DNA from: Planctomycetota bacterium
GTDB lineage: Bacteria > Planctomycetota > Phycisphaerae > Phycisphaerales > UBA1924
DNA: 64,000 bases
Reading direction: 5' to 3'
Assembly: GCA_020831805.1 (NCBI GenBank)
Contig: JAFIFX010000010.1
Span: 1-64,000 of the forward strand
Of this stretch, positions 8,469 to 19,780 are shown one piece after another. The translations under genes were made by a program, and so were the position numbers. The first letter of the stretch is position 1. The number at the start of each line of letters is the position of its first letter. A model generated the notes under the pieces. It was not told the DNA's origin. It worked only from the letters and a program-made list of their open reading frames with translations, and did not search any database.

Positions 8469-10043
8469 TCAGTCGTCGGATGGTGGGGGGAAGAGGATGA
8501 TGTCGCCGTCGTACTCGGCCTGGGCCTCGGGGGGCAGGGCGTTCCATTCGTTGAGGGTGAACCAGCGGTGGTGGGGCCGGCGCGGGAACTCGCCCTCGGG
8601 CGGGGCGGGGGGCTGCGGGATGGGGCGGGCGTCGTCGTTTTTGCGGTCGGGGCCGGCGGACCAGAGGGTGGGCTGGTCGTCGATGACGGCGTAGCCGAAG
8701 GGCTCGCCGCTGTGGGGGTCGATGGGATCGAAGCGCATGACGGCGGGGTCGATGTCGGCGAGGGATTCGGGCCAGGCGCCGGTGCGGGCGCGGTGGCGGT
8801 GGACGGCGAGGATGGTGAGGGTGGCACGGAGGCGTATGTCATAGCGCAGGTCGAGTTCGAAGGAAATGTTGTGGTTAAAGAAGCGGCTGAGTGCGGGGGC
8901 CAGGCGGCGGTCGGGGTCGGCCCCGAGTGTGGAGCGGAAGAGACGGGCGGATTCGAGTTCCTCGATGGCGTGCGGCTTGCGGGCGGCGTCGCGGGCGTAG
9001 GCCTCGGCGATGGCTGTGTAGACGCGGATCTGCTCCGATGCGGGCGCGAACTGGGCGTCGATGGGGGGTGGGTTGCTGAGTGTGTAGCGGTTGTTGGGAT
9101 CCGCCCACTCCGCCAAGCTTTCGCTGATCCCGAGATCATCGAGATAGGCCCGGCCTCGTTCGTTGAGCCGGTCGGGCTGGTCGGGGTCGAACCAGGCGGG
9201 CAGGAGTTCGACGAACACGCGTTCGTCGAGCCAGAAGGATTGGGAGAGCGGGCGGCGGCGCTGGGCGTGGTCGAGCAGGGCGGACTGGAGGGTTTCGAGC
9301 GATCCGTCTCGGGCACGCCGGCCGTGCCGGTTGAGCATCGCGAGGACGGCGTTGGTCGCTGTGGATTCGACCCCCATGGCCTGAAGCACATCGAGTGGTG
9401 TGCCGCGCTCGGCCAGGAGTCGGTACGCGTCGAGGTACGCGAGGATGATGCTGACGGCCTGACCGAGGTTCCCGATGTGGTGGATGTATTGCCATTCCGA
9501 AGACAGGCGTGTTACCGACGTGCGGACTTGGTAGCCGTCGGAGTCTCCAAGAAAGTACATCTCGAGCATGGTGGTGGGGAGCGGGGGTTGCTCGATCTTG
9601 ATGGCGCCCTCGTCCGTCCGCCATGGTGCGGACTCGAATGCGGCGGCTGCCTGGGCGCGCCGTTCGGCCTCGCGTTCCGGGCCGGGGAAGGGCAGCGCGA
9701 GGTGGGGGCTGGCGAGCAGCTCGCGGATGCGTGCGGTGTGCGGTGCGATGGCCTCGGCCGCGGCCTGTGCGGCGGGCCAGTTGCCGGGCGCGGTGACATC
9801 TTCGAGCGGCATCGGCGCGAAGACCTGGTAGCGTTCCTGCACCGCGAGGTAGGCGTCCCATGCCGTGTCGCTGGCGGCCTGCAGGTCGGCGAGGAGCTGT
9901 TGGTTGGGGTCGGTTTCGTGGGCCCATTCGTTCCAGCGGGTGATGAAGGCCTCGGCGGTTTCGTCGGGCCCGATGGTGGGCTGGGCGGGGGCGAGGCCGG
10001 CGGCGAGGGCGAGGGCGGCGAGGATGGGGGCGGCTCGGGGCAT
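8469..10043 (-). CDS. hypothetical secreted planctomycete-type protein
   Basis: signal peptide MPRAAPILAALALAAGLAPAQ; C-terminal RHRARTGAWPESLADIDP...DPHSGEPFGYAVIDDQPTLWSAGPDRKND pattern. Confidence 0.7.
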   Translation of the reverse strand: MPRAAPILAALALAAGLAPAQPTIGPDETAEAFITRWNEWAHETDPNQQLLADLQAASDTAWDAYLAVQERYQVFAPMPLEDVTAPGNWPAAQAAAEAIAPHTARIRELLASPHLALPFPGPEREAERRAQAAAAFESAPWRTDEGAIKIEQPPLPTTMLEMYFLGDSDGYQVRTSVTRLSSEWQYIHHIGNLGQAVSIILAYLDAYRLLAERGTPLDVLQAMGVESTATNAVLAMLNRHGRRARDGSLETLQSALLDHAQRRRPLSQSFWLDERVFVELLPAWFDPDQPDRLNERGRAYLDDLGISESLAEWADPNNRYTLSNPPPIDAQFAPASEQIRVYTAIAEAYARDAARKPHAIEELESARLFRSTLGADPDRRLAPALSRFFNHNISFELDLRYDIRLRATLTILAVHRHRARTGAWPESLADIDPAVMRFDPIDPHSGEPFGYAVIDDQPTLWSAGPDRKNDDARPIPQPPAPPEGEFPRRPHHRWFTLNEWNALPPEAQAEYDGDIILFPPPSDD

Positions 10044-10140
10044 GGGGGATGGTACGGGTGGGGTGGTTGGGGGTTGCTGATTGAGGTTGGGCGGTGAGGG
10101 GTGATGTGGGGGGCGTGCAGAAGGCTTCGCCGTCTGCACG

Positions 10141-10277
10141 GCACCCGGCTGAAGACACGGGTTGCCCTTCGGGTCAACCCGTGGCACCCGGTTGAGGACA
10201 CGGGTTGCCCTTCGGGTCAACCCGTGGCACCCGGTTGAGGACACGGGTTGCCCTTTGGGACAACCCGTGGCACCCGG
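10141..10277. repeat. tandem palindromic repeat, 3 copies of a 43-bp unit
   Basis: unit gcacccggttgaggacacgggttgcccttcgggtcaacccgtg at 10141-10183, 10184-10226, 10227-10269, plus 8 nt of a fourth. Confidence 0.95.
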
Positions 10278-10316
10278 GCGTGGGGTTGGCGGGTTTGGTG
10301 TTGGTATGCTTGCGGG

Positions 10317-11120
10317 GTGAAGCTGGCGGTGGTCATCCCGGTGTATAACGAGCGGGCGTTGTTGCCTCGGTTATTTCAGCGGTTGATGTCGGTGCCGCCG
10401 CCGCACACGCCGCGGGGGATGCCGTGCGAGCGGGTGGTGATCCTGGTGGACGACGGGTCGACGGATGGGTCGCGGGATGTGGTGCAGGCGCTGGCGGACA
10501 AGCACCCTGGGGTGGTGGCGGTGCTGGCGCCGACGAACCGGGGCAAGGGGGCGGCGTTGCGGCTGGGGCTGGACAAGGCGCTGGAGCTGGGCGCGCGGGT
10601 GGCGATCATCCAGGACGCGGACCTGGAGTACGACCCGGGGGACCAGGCGGCGGTGCTGGCGCCGATCCTGGACGGGCGGGCGGACGCGGTGATCGGGACG
10701 CGGTTCCTGGGGCAGACGCACCGGGTGCTGTACTACTGGCACCAGCTGGCGAACCGGGTGATCACGATCTTCAGCAACATGCTCAGCAACCTGAACCTGA
10801 CGGACATCGAGTGCGGGTACAAGGCGTTCTCGCGTCCGGTACTCGAGCGGCTGCGGCTGACGGAGGACCGGTTCGGGGTCGAGCCGGAGATCGTGGCCAA
10901 GCTGGCGCGGATGCGGCTGCCGGAGGGGGCGGAGGGTGCCGGGGTGGCCGGCGAGGCGGGGGGGGAGGGGGAAGGCCCGTCGGCGGGGCGGAGCCGGGCG
11001 ATCCGGATCTACGAGGTGCCGGTGTCGTACGCGGGGCGGACCTACGCGGAGGGGAAGAAGATCGGGTGGAAGGACGGGGTGGCGGCGATGTGGTGCATCC
11101 TGCGGCACAACCTGTTCTGA
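10317..11120 (+). CDS. glycosyltransferase family 2 (dolichyl-phosphate mannosyltransferase-like)
   Basis: KLAVVIPVYNERALLPRL, ILVDDGSTDGSRDVV, NRGKGAALRLGLDKA, IIQDADLEYDP, TDIECGYKAFSR; GTG start. Confidence 0.92.
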   Translation: MKLAVVIPVYNERALLPRLFQRLMSVPPPHTPRGMPCERVVILVDDGSTDGSRDVVQALADKHPGVVAVLAPTNRGKGAALRLGLDKALELGARVAIIQDADLEYDPGDQAAVLAPILDGRADAVIGTRFLGQTHRVLYYWHQLANRVITIFSNMLSNLNLTDIECGYKAFSRPVLERLRLTEDRFGVEPEIVAKLARMRLPEGAEGAGVAGEAGGEGEGPSAGRSRAIRIYEVPVSYAGRTYAEGKKIGWKDGVAAMWCILRHNLF

Positions 11121-11243
11121 GCCGGGGGTCGGTGGGGCGGGGTGCGGGGGCGGACGGGGGATTTTGGGGTCGGCGGGGGCGTTGCGGGCGCATGTGCGGC
11201 GGGCGGGTGTTAGGATGAGCATGGCACCGAGGGAGGCCCCGCG

Positions 11244-12116
11244 TTGACGACCATCGACCGGCTGACGGACCTGCTAAACCGGCTGGGTTCGTACGCGCTG
11301 TGGCAGGTGGCGATCGAGCTGTTGCTGATCTGGGTGGCGGTCTTCGCGGTGATCCGGTTCATCCAGGGCACGCGGGCGGCCCGCGCGCTCAAGGGTCTGA
11401 TCGTGCTGCTGGTGCTGGGCACGGTGATGGTTCGGGTGCTGGGGGATGACTCGTTCCAGCGGCTGGGGTACCTGTATGACCGCTTGCTGGCGGTGATCGC
11501 GGTGGCGCTGGTGGTGATCTTCCAGCCGGAGCTGCGTCGGGGGCTGATCCGGCTGGGCGAGACGCGGTTTTTCCGCAACACGGCGGAGGGGTCGGAGGCG
11601 ACGGTCGGGGCGGTCGCGCCGGCGTGCTCGTACCTGTCCAAGTCGCGGTTCGGGGCGATCATGGTGATCGAGCGGACGACGGGGCTCAAGACGCTGGTCG
11701 AGGGCGGGACGGAGCTGAACGCGGAGCTGAGCGCCGCGCTGCTGCAGACTATCTTCTACCCCGGCACGGCGTTGCATGACCTGGCGGTGGTGATCAAGGG
11801 CAACACGGTCCACGCCGCGGGCGTGCAGCTGCCGATGGCTGACCCGGGGGACATGACGGACCCGCGGTTCGGTTCGCGCCATCGGGCGGCGGTGGGGCTG
11901 ACGAAGGAGTCGGACGCGATCGTGGTGGTGGTGTCGGAGGAGACGGGCGAGATCCGGCTGGCCGAGCGGGGGGAGCTGTCCGGGCCGATCCCGACGGACC
12001 GGTTCGCCGACGAGCTGCGCGAGCGGCTGGGACGCGTCCCGATGCCGGTGGACGCGGACGGCCACAGCGAGGGGTTCGAGGGGGGCGAGGGCTCGAAGCA
12101 GAACGGGAAGGATTAA
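11244..12116 (+). CDS. cdaA: diadenylate cyclase CdaA (DisA_N domain)
   Basis: three N-terminal TMs, VIFQPELRRGLIRLGETRFF, GTELNAELSAALLQTIFYPGTALHDLAVVIKGNTVHAAGVQLP, RHRAAVGLTKESDAIVVVVSEETGEIRLAERGEL; TTG start. Confidence 0.93.
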   Translation: MTTIDRLTDLLNRLGSYALWQVAIELLLIWVAVFAVIRFIQGTRAARALKGLIVLLVLGTVMVRVLGDDSFQRLGYLYDRLLAVIAVALVVIFQPELRRGLIRLGETRFFRNTAEGSEATVGAVAPACSYLSKSRFGAIMVIERTTGLKTLVEGGTELNAELSAALLQTIFYPGTALHDLAVVIKGNTVHAAGVQLPMADPGDMTDPRFGSRHRAAVGLTKESDAIVVVVSEETGEIRLAERGELSGPIPTDRFADELRERLGRVPMPVDADGHSEGFEGGEGSKQNGKD

Positions 12117-12119
12117 GGC

Positions 12120-13169
12120 TTGGCGAACGCGAAGGCGAAATCCCGGCGGATCGACCTGCGGACGGTGCTGCTGGTGTCCATGGTGACGCTGCTGGTGTGG
12201 CTGCTGGCCGAGTCGCGGACGGTGCGGACGCAGATCGCGGATCTGTCGCCGCGGCTGGAGGTGGGGACGGCGTCGGGTCTGGTGGCGCGTCCGGCGCCCG
12301 GGTTCGCGTGGCCGGAGTCGGTGAAGGTGACCTTCTCGGGGTCGACGGCGGGGCTGGACCAGGTGGTGCGCTCGCTGCAGGGGCGGCTGGAGCTGCGGGT
12401 GGGCATCGAGGTGCTGGCCACGCCGGGCGTGCACGAGATCGACATGCGCGAGGTGCTGCGGACATCCGAGCTGATCGTGACCGCGGGGGCGGGCGTGGTG
12501 GAGGTCAACCCACAGCGGGTGCGGGTGGAGGTCGATTCGCTGCGCGAGACCTCCCTGCCGGTGCGGATCATCGAGCCGGACGGTGTGGCCTTTGAGAGCA
12601 ACGGGCGTCCGACGCCGATGCCGGGGGCGTTGCGGGTGCGTGGGCCCTCGTCGGTGCTGGCGCGGCTGGAGGGGGCCGAGGGGCTGGTGCGGCTGGATCC
12701 GGCGCTGGTCGCGGGGCTGACGCCGGGGCGTGCCGAGACGCTGGGGCGGTTGCGGGTCGAGGTGCCCGAGGATCAGGACCGCTGGGCGACGAGGTTCGAG
12801 CCGGACTATGTGGATGTGGCCCTGACGCTGCGGTCGCGGACGCAGTCGCTGGTGCTGTCGTCGATGCCGGTGCAGATCCAGCTGGCGCCGGGGGAGGTGG
12901 GGCGTTGGCGGGTGTCGTTGCCGCCGGGCGGGCAGGATCTGGTGGGGGTGGAGGTGACCGGGCCGAGCGATCAGATCGAGCGGCTGCGGTCGGGCCAGCT
13001 GGTGCCCGAGGCGGTGGTGACGCTGAGCTTTGACGAGCTGGAGCGGGGGATCGAGTCGAAGGAGGCCCAGGTCATGGGGCTGCCGACGGGGGTGCAGATC
13101 AGCCCCGAGGCGAACCTGATGGTCCGGCTGGGGATCCAGCGGATCGGGCGGGAGGAGAACGGGGGGTAA
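12120..13169 (+). CDS. YbbR-domain protein (CdaR-like)
   Basis: N-terminal TM followed by YbbR-like repeats, immediately downstream of cdaA; TTG start. Confidence 0.8.
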   Translation: MANAKAKSRRIDLRTVLLVSMVTLLVWLLAESRTVRTQIADLSPRLEVGTASGLVARPAPGFAWPESVKVTFSGSTAGLDQVVRSLQGRLELRVGIEVLATPGVHEIDMREVLRTSELIVTAGAGVVEVNPQRVRVEVDSLRETSLPVRIIEPDGVAFESNGRPTPMPGALRVRGPSSVLARLEGAEGLVRLDPALVAGLTPGRAETLGRLRVEVPEDQDRWATRFEPDYVDVALTLRSRTQSLVLSSMPVQIQLAPGEVGRWRVSLPPGGQDLVGVEVTGPSDQIERLRSGQLVPEAVVTLSFDELERGIESKEAQVMGLPTGVQISPEANLMVRLGIQRIGREENGG

Positions 13170-13420
13170 GTTTTGAAGCCGCAGCGGTTTCCGCTGGATG
13201 GGCTGCCGGCGGGGTCGGGCGGTCGCGGGCTTGGCCCCAGCCTGGCGAGGGGTGCGTGGCGGGTGTTCGCGGTGCGATTCAGCGGTCCGGGCGGCGGGAC
13301 TTTCGCGGGCCCGCGACCTACCCTTCCGACCCCCTGTCCGAGCGGGCGGGGGCCTTTCGGACCGCATGAAACAACCGATGCCCGTGTCACGCGACGGCGT
13401 GCGGGGGCGTGGAGCCAGCC

Positions 13421-14995
<1,575 letters not shown>

Positions 14996-15035
14996 TAAGC
15001 CCTGTTCGGGGCGGGGGATCGGCTGACAGACTGAA

Positions 15036-15066
15036 GCCGGCGGACGCGGGGCGTCCGCCGGTTTTT
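15036..15066 (+). terminator. intrinsic terminator after atpA
   Basis: ccggcggacg-cgggg-cgtccgccgg-ttttt. Confidence 0.85.
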
Positions 15067-15197
15067 CGTGCGCTCCCGTGGTCTTGGGGGCATGGGTTGG
15101 CCGACCGGGGCGTCGCGGGCCGCTCTTTGTGGGGTGCGGCGGCCGCGTGGGCCGGCGTGCCGGAACGGTCGGGCCGTTGGGCCCGGAGGAGTCGGTC

Positions 15198-17567
15198 ATG
15201 CGCGTTTCTTGTGCGATCGTGCTGGTGGCGGGGTGTGTGGGGGTTGGGGGGGTAGCGGGTGCGGATCCGGGCGAGCCGCTGTTCTCCGGGCTGGGGTTCT
15301 ACACGCAGGAGCGGGTGCGGGGCGTCTGGGTGGGCGACCTCAACGGCGACGGCACGCCGGAGGTGGTCTGCCAGGAGGGGGACTTCCGGATCGCGACCTT
15401 CCGGCGCGTCGGGGGTCGGTACGAGCGGCTGAGCACGCTCGAGTCGGTCGACGAGATCACCTCGTTCGTGGTCGCGGACATGGACAATGACGGGCGCCCG
15501 GACCTGGTGCTCTCGACCGCGACCGGATTCCGGGTCACGATCTGGTGGAACGGCGGGGACGGGGTGTTCCCGTCGGGCTCGCCCAGGGTCATCGGCGGGA
15601 GCAACGACACCCGCTCGGTCGCGGTGGCGGACCTGAACGGCAATGGGCTGCTCGATCTGATCTGCTCGGTGACCTTCGCGGACAAGATGCACTTCATCCG
15701 CAACAACGGTGGGCGGAGTTTCAGCGCCTTCGGCAGCAGCAACGCGGGCGCGGCGCCGGGCGCCGTGGTCAGCGGGGCATTCCGGGGTCCGGGCACGGCA
15801 GACTTCGCGATCGTCGCCCGGGACGACGAGGCGGTTGAGTATCACCGCGTCACGACCACGACTTCGGGGAGCTTCCGATCCGTCCGCACGCCGTACCCCA
15901 TCGGCGCTGCGCCGGGCTCGCTGTTCGTGGCGGATCTGGACGGGGACGGGTTCGATGATCTGCTGGTTCCCGGCGTGGATCAGGCGGTCGTGTGGGTGTT
16001 GATGGGATCGGCCGATGGTCTCGGCCCGCCCGCGGCGGCGCCGGTCTCGCTGTCACCCACGCGGGTCGGTGCGATGGACCTCGACGGCGACGGGCGGCCT
16101 TCGATCGTGGCGGTCGATCGGAACGCGACCCGCTTCGCCGTGCTCGACCAGGATGCGGGCGGGTTCGCGCCCGAACGGTTGCTCGAGATCGCCTTCCGCA
16201 CCGACGCGCTGGCGTTCGGCGATGTGAGCGGCGACGGGCTGGCCGACATGGTGTTCGGCACGGAGTTCGATTTCGTCGGTACGATGGCGGGGGACGGCGC
16301 GGGCGGCTTCGTGGTGCGCGATTCGATCGGGGTTGAGCCGGACACCAGCGACTTTTTGTATGAGTTCGATCTGGCGGACCTGAACGGCGACGGTGTGCCG
16401 GACCTGCTGGTGCTCGACTACGACCTCAACCGGCTGTCGGTGTCGCTGGCCTCCGCGCCGGGGGTCTTTGGGGCTCCAACGCACTACGCGACTTCCGCGA
16501 ACCCGTTCACGATGGTCGTGGCGGACCTGACGATGAACGGCCATGCGGATGTGGTCGTGTCGCACTTCAACAACGATGTCGTGCATCTTTATCAGGGCGT
16601 CGGTGGGGGCGCGCTGAACCCCGTGCCGCGGACCTTCACGCTCGGTGGGTTCGGCTATCAGGTCGCGGCGGCGGACATGAACGGGAGCGGGTCGCCGGAC
16701 CTTGTGGCGCTGGCCGCGATTCAGAACCGGCTGAACATCTCGTTCAACGACGGGGCCGGCAACTTCGCCATGCCGCAGGTGTCGGTGCCGCTGAGTGCCC
16801 CCGGCCTGGAGCAGCCCGTGGCCATGGTGATCCATGACTTTGACCAGGACGGCGACCTCGATATCGCGGTGATCAGCCAGTTCGGTACGACGCTGCGGAT
16901 CGTGCGGAACGAGGGTGCCTCGGGGTTTGCCGTCCGCAATGCGATCACGCTGCCCGGTGAGGCGGGCTCGATCGTGGTCACCGATTTCGATGAGGACGGG
17001 GACGCGGACCTGGTGTTGCTGGGCTCGGCGACGGCATCGGGCTTCGGAGGGTTGCAGGTGATCATCCAACGGGACGACGCGCCGGGGTTCTTTCTGACCG
17101 GGCCGCGGATCCCGCTGCCGCTCGGGGGCTCCTACCGGGGGCTGCTGCTGGCGGACCTGGACGGCGATGGGATCGAGGACCTGGTGACGGGTTGCGCGCG
17201 GACGGCGTCGTTGGTGATGCTGCGCGGCACGGATCCCGGGTTCGGGGCGCCGACGCCGTTCTTCGCGGGTCGCGTGGTGACCGTGCCGCGGGCGGTCGAC
17301 CTGGACGAGGACGGGGATCTGGACCTGGTGTGGGCGGTGATCCCGGGGGGCGAGATCGGGGTGCTGCGGAACACGCGGTTGTCGCCGGTACAGCCCTGCC
17401 CGGCGGACCTCACCGGGGACGGCGTGGTCAACTTCTTCGACCTCAGTGAGTTCATGGCGTTGTTCAACGCCCAGGACCCGGCGGCCGACCTGGCCCCGCC
17501 GTTCGGGGTGTGGAACTTCTTTGATGTGTCGGCCTATCTGGCTCTGTACAACGAGGGCTGCCCCTGA
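15198..17567 (+). CDS. FG-GAP/VCBS repeat protein with C-terminal GC-type dockerin
   Basis: signal peptide MRVSCAIVLVAGCVG; many D-[LM]-[ND]-G-D-G-xxD repeats; ends CPADLTGDGVVNFFDLSEFMALFNAQDPAADLAPPFGVWNFFDVSAYLALYNEGCP. Confidence 0.9.
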   Translation: MRVSCAIVLVAGCVGVGGVAGADPGEPLFSGLGFYTQERVRGVWVGDLNGDGTPEVVCQEGDFRIATFRRVGGRYERLSTLESVDEITSFVVADMDNDGRPDLVLSTATGFRVTIWWNGGDGVFPSGSPRVIGGSNDTRSVAVADLNGNGLLDLICSVTFADKMHFIRNNGGRSFSAFGSSNAGAAPGAVVSGAFRGPGTADFAIVARDDEAVEYHRVTTTTSGSFRSVRTPYPIGAAPGSLFVADLDGDGFDDLLVPGVDQAVVWVLMGSADGLGPPAAAPVSLSPTRVGAMDLDGDGRPSIVAVDRNATRFAVLDQDAGGFAPERLLEIAFRTDALAFGDVSGDGLADMVFGTEFDFVGTMAGDGAGGFVVRDSIGVEPDTSDFLYEFDLADLNGDGVPDLLVLDYDLNRLSVSLASAPGVFGAPTHYATSANPFTMVVADLTMNGHADVVVSHFNNDVVHLYQGVGGGALNPVPRTFTLGGFGYQVAAADMNGSGSPDLVALAAIQNRLNISFNDGAGNFAMPQVSVPLSAPGLEQPVAMVIHDFDQDGDLDIAVISQFGTTLRIVRNEGASGFAVRNAITLPGEAGSIVVTDFDEDGDADLVLLGSATASGFGGLQVIIQRDDAPGFFLTGPRIPLPLGGSYRGLLLADLDGDGIEDLVTGCARTASLVMLRGTDPGFGAPTPFFAGRVVTVPRAVDLDEDGDLDLVWAVIPGGEIGVLRNTRLSPVQPCPADLTGDGVVNFFDLSEFMALFNAQDPAADLAPPFGVWNFFDVSAYLALYNEGCP

Positions 17568-17802
17568 GGGTTTGCCCGTGCGGGGGGGAGGTGCGGGGCC
17601 GGCGGCTGGAAGGCCACGGCCCGCGTTTCTCGGGGCATTTTGGGGGGCCTGGAGGTTTGCGGTCCTGCGAGCGTGGGTGATATAGGGCATCCGGGGCTGG
17701 AATTGATGCAACCGGCTTGGCTGTTCGGGGCGTATCGGGTACTTTAAGGCGACCCGCATGGCCGGGAGTTCTTCCCGGACCTTGGCCGACTTGGAGATAC
17801 CG

Positions 17803-19557
17803 ATGTCCAGAATCGCGTTCGCGTCCGCGTTGTTGTTGACCGCCTTCGTTGTGCTGACCGCTCGCGGTTCGGACCAGCCGCTGGTGCCGTTCGTGGGGCC
17901 GGAGGGCGTGGCGGGTCGGATGCTGCTCTCGCCGGCGCTGGAGCCGACGGTGGAGCGGGCGCGCCGGATCAGTCCGGACTTTGCGGCGATGGACGCGGTG
18001 ACGCCGGGCCCTCGCTCGCTGGTGCTGCTGGACCTGTTCGATGATGCGCGGCTGACGGCCCGGGTGGACCGGGTCGAGCTGCGCGACCTCGCGCGGTACA
18101 CCTGGTACGGGCGCGTGCTGGCCCAGGACCCGGGCGACTGGGCCGACGAGGAGGCGTTCGGGGGGACCTTCGTGATGGCGGTGGAGGAGGACGCGGTGAC
18201 GGGGGCGGTGTGGCTGGACGACGGGCGGACCTTCGAGATCCGCCACGACGCGACCGGGCAGTTGTGGGCGACGGAGCTGAACCAGGCGGCGTTCGCGCCG
18301 TGCGAGACCGGGCCGGAGCACTGCGTGCACGAGGCGCACGAGCCCCGCCGCCGGCTGGCGCCGGGCCAGAGCGCCGCGCCGCGTTCGGGCTCGTCCTGCC
18401 CGGACGACGGCTCGGTTATCGATGTGCTGGTGGTGTACACGCCCTCGGCCCGTAGCGTGAACGGCGGGACGAACGGGATCGTGTCCCTGATCAACGCGGC
18501 CGTGGCGGCGACCAACAACGCCTTTCAGAACAGCCAGATCGAGACGCGCATCCGGCTGGTGCATGTCGCGGAAACGAACTATATCGAGTCGGACAGCAAC
18601 AGCACGAACCTCTCGCGTCTGCGCGGCACCAGCGACGGGCACATGGACGAGGTCCACGGCCTGCGCCAGCAGTACGGCGCGGACATGGTCGCCCTGATCC
18701 ACAACGGTCCGGGCTGCGGCATCGCGTACCTGATGACGAACCTTTCGCCGGGCTTCCGCACCTCGGCGTTCTCCGTGACGCGGCACTCGTGCGCGGTGGG
18801 CAACCTGACCTTCGCCCACGAGCTGGGCCACAACCTCGGCAGCGCGCACGACCGGGACAACGCGGGCAACGCGCTGTTCTCGTACTCCTACGGGCACCGC
18901 TGGGTCTCGACGAACGGGCAGACCAACCGCTCGGTGATGGCCTATTCCCCCGGCACGCGCCGGCCGCACTTCTCCAACCCCAATGTGCTGTATGTCGGCA
19001 CGCCCACGGGTATTCCCCAGGGCCAGCCCGGCGCGGCGGACAACGCCCGCTCGATCAACGAGGCGGCCTTCACCGCGGCCAACTGGGTGCAGAGCGTGGA
19101 CCCGTCCGAGCCGGTGATCGTGGCCGGCCCGCAGGCGCAGGTGCTCGAGTCCGGCGAGTCGCTGGTGTTCGTGACCGGCGCGGTGGGGCAGGAGCCGCTG
19201 ATGTACCAGTGGTTCCGCGACGGCATCGTGCTGGTCGACGACGGACGCATCTCCGGCGTGTCCACGCCGACGCTGATCGTCACCAATGTGACGCCCGCCG
19301 ATTCGGGCGTGTACGAGCTGCTCGTCGGCGACAACTGCGGCGGCGAGGCCTCGGCCACGGCGCAGGTCACCGTCAACGCCCCGCCTTGCCCGGCGGACAT
19401 CAACGGCGACGGGGAGCTGAACTTCTTCGATCTGTCGGCCTACCTGGCGTTGTTCAACGCCCAGGACCCGGCGGCGGACCTGGCCGAGCCGTTCGGCGTG
19501 TTCAACTTCTTCGATGTGGCGGCGTACCTGGCGCTGTACAACGCGGGGTGCCCGTAA
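17803..19557 (+). CDS. reprolysin-like zinc metalloprotease with Ig-like domain and GC-type dockerin
   Basis: HELGHNLGSAHDRDN zinc site plus RSVMAY Met-turn; Ig-like AGPQAQVLESGESLVF...ADSGVYELLVGDNCGG; dockerin ...NAGCP. Confidence 0.9.
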   Translation: MSRIAFASALLLTAFVVLTARGSDQPLVPFVGPEGVAGRMLLSPALEPTVERARRISPDFAAMDAVTPGPRSLVLLDLFDDARLTARVDRVELRDLARYTWYGRVLAQDPGDWADEEAFGGTFVMAVEEDAVTGAVWLDDGRTFEIRHDATGQLWATELNQAAFAPCETGPEHCVHEAHEPRRRLAPGQSAAPRSGSSCPDDGSVIDVLVVYTPSARSVNGGTNGIVSLINAAVAATNNAFQNSQIETRIRLVHVAETNYIESDSNSTNLSRLRGTSDGHMDEVHGLRQQYGADMVALIHNGPGCGIAYLMTNLSPGFRTSAFSVTRHSCAVGNLTFAHELGHNLGSAHDRDNAGNALFSYSYGHRWVSTNGQTNRSVMAYSPGTRRPHFSNPNVLYVGTPTGIPQGQPGAADNARSINEAAFTAANWVQSVDPSEPVIVAGPQAQVLESGESLVFVTGAVGQEPLMYQWFRDGIVLVDDGRISGVSTPTLIVTNVTPADSGVYELLVGDNCGGEASATAQVTVNAPPCPADINGDGELNFFDLSAYLALFNAQDPAADLAEPFGVFNFFDVAAYLALYNAGCP

Positions 19558-19780
19558 GGGCTCCGGCCGCTGGGGATGGTGGTCGTCGGCGTTGGGCGGA
19601 AGCGCCCGCTGAACCTCGATGGGAGCCGGGTGTGGCTTCCGGATCGCTTTTGGTGATCGGTTCTTGATGCGTGGGCCGGATCACGGTACTCTGATTGAGG
19701 TTTCTCGATCGTGCCATCCTGAACCTTCAAGGTTCAGGCTTGGCCGAAACAGTTCGGGAACAGCACAGGGGAGCCTCGAC

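Noticed and set aside
10141-10277. CRISPR array
   Set aside because: Units are strictly tandem with no variable spacers and no cas genes; better described as a palindromic tandem repeat.
11274-13367. 697-aa minus-strand ORF
   Set aside because: Mirror frame of cdaA/ybbR; Arg/His/Pro-rich, no domain or signal.
16053-18969. Long minus ORFs 16053-18518 and 17464-18969
   Set aside because: Antisense of FG-GAP and metalloprotease genes with strong motifs; codon mirror artefacts.
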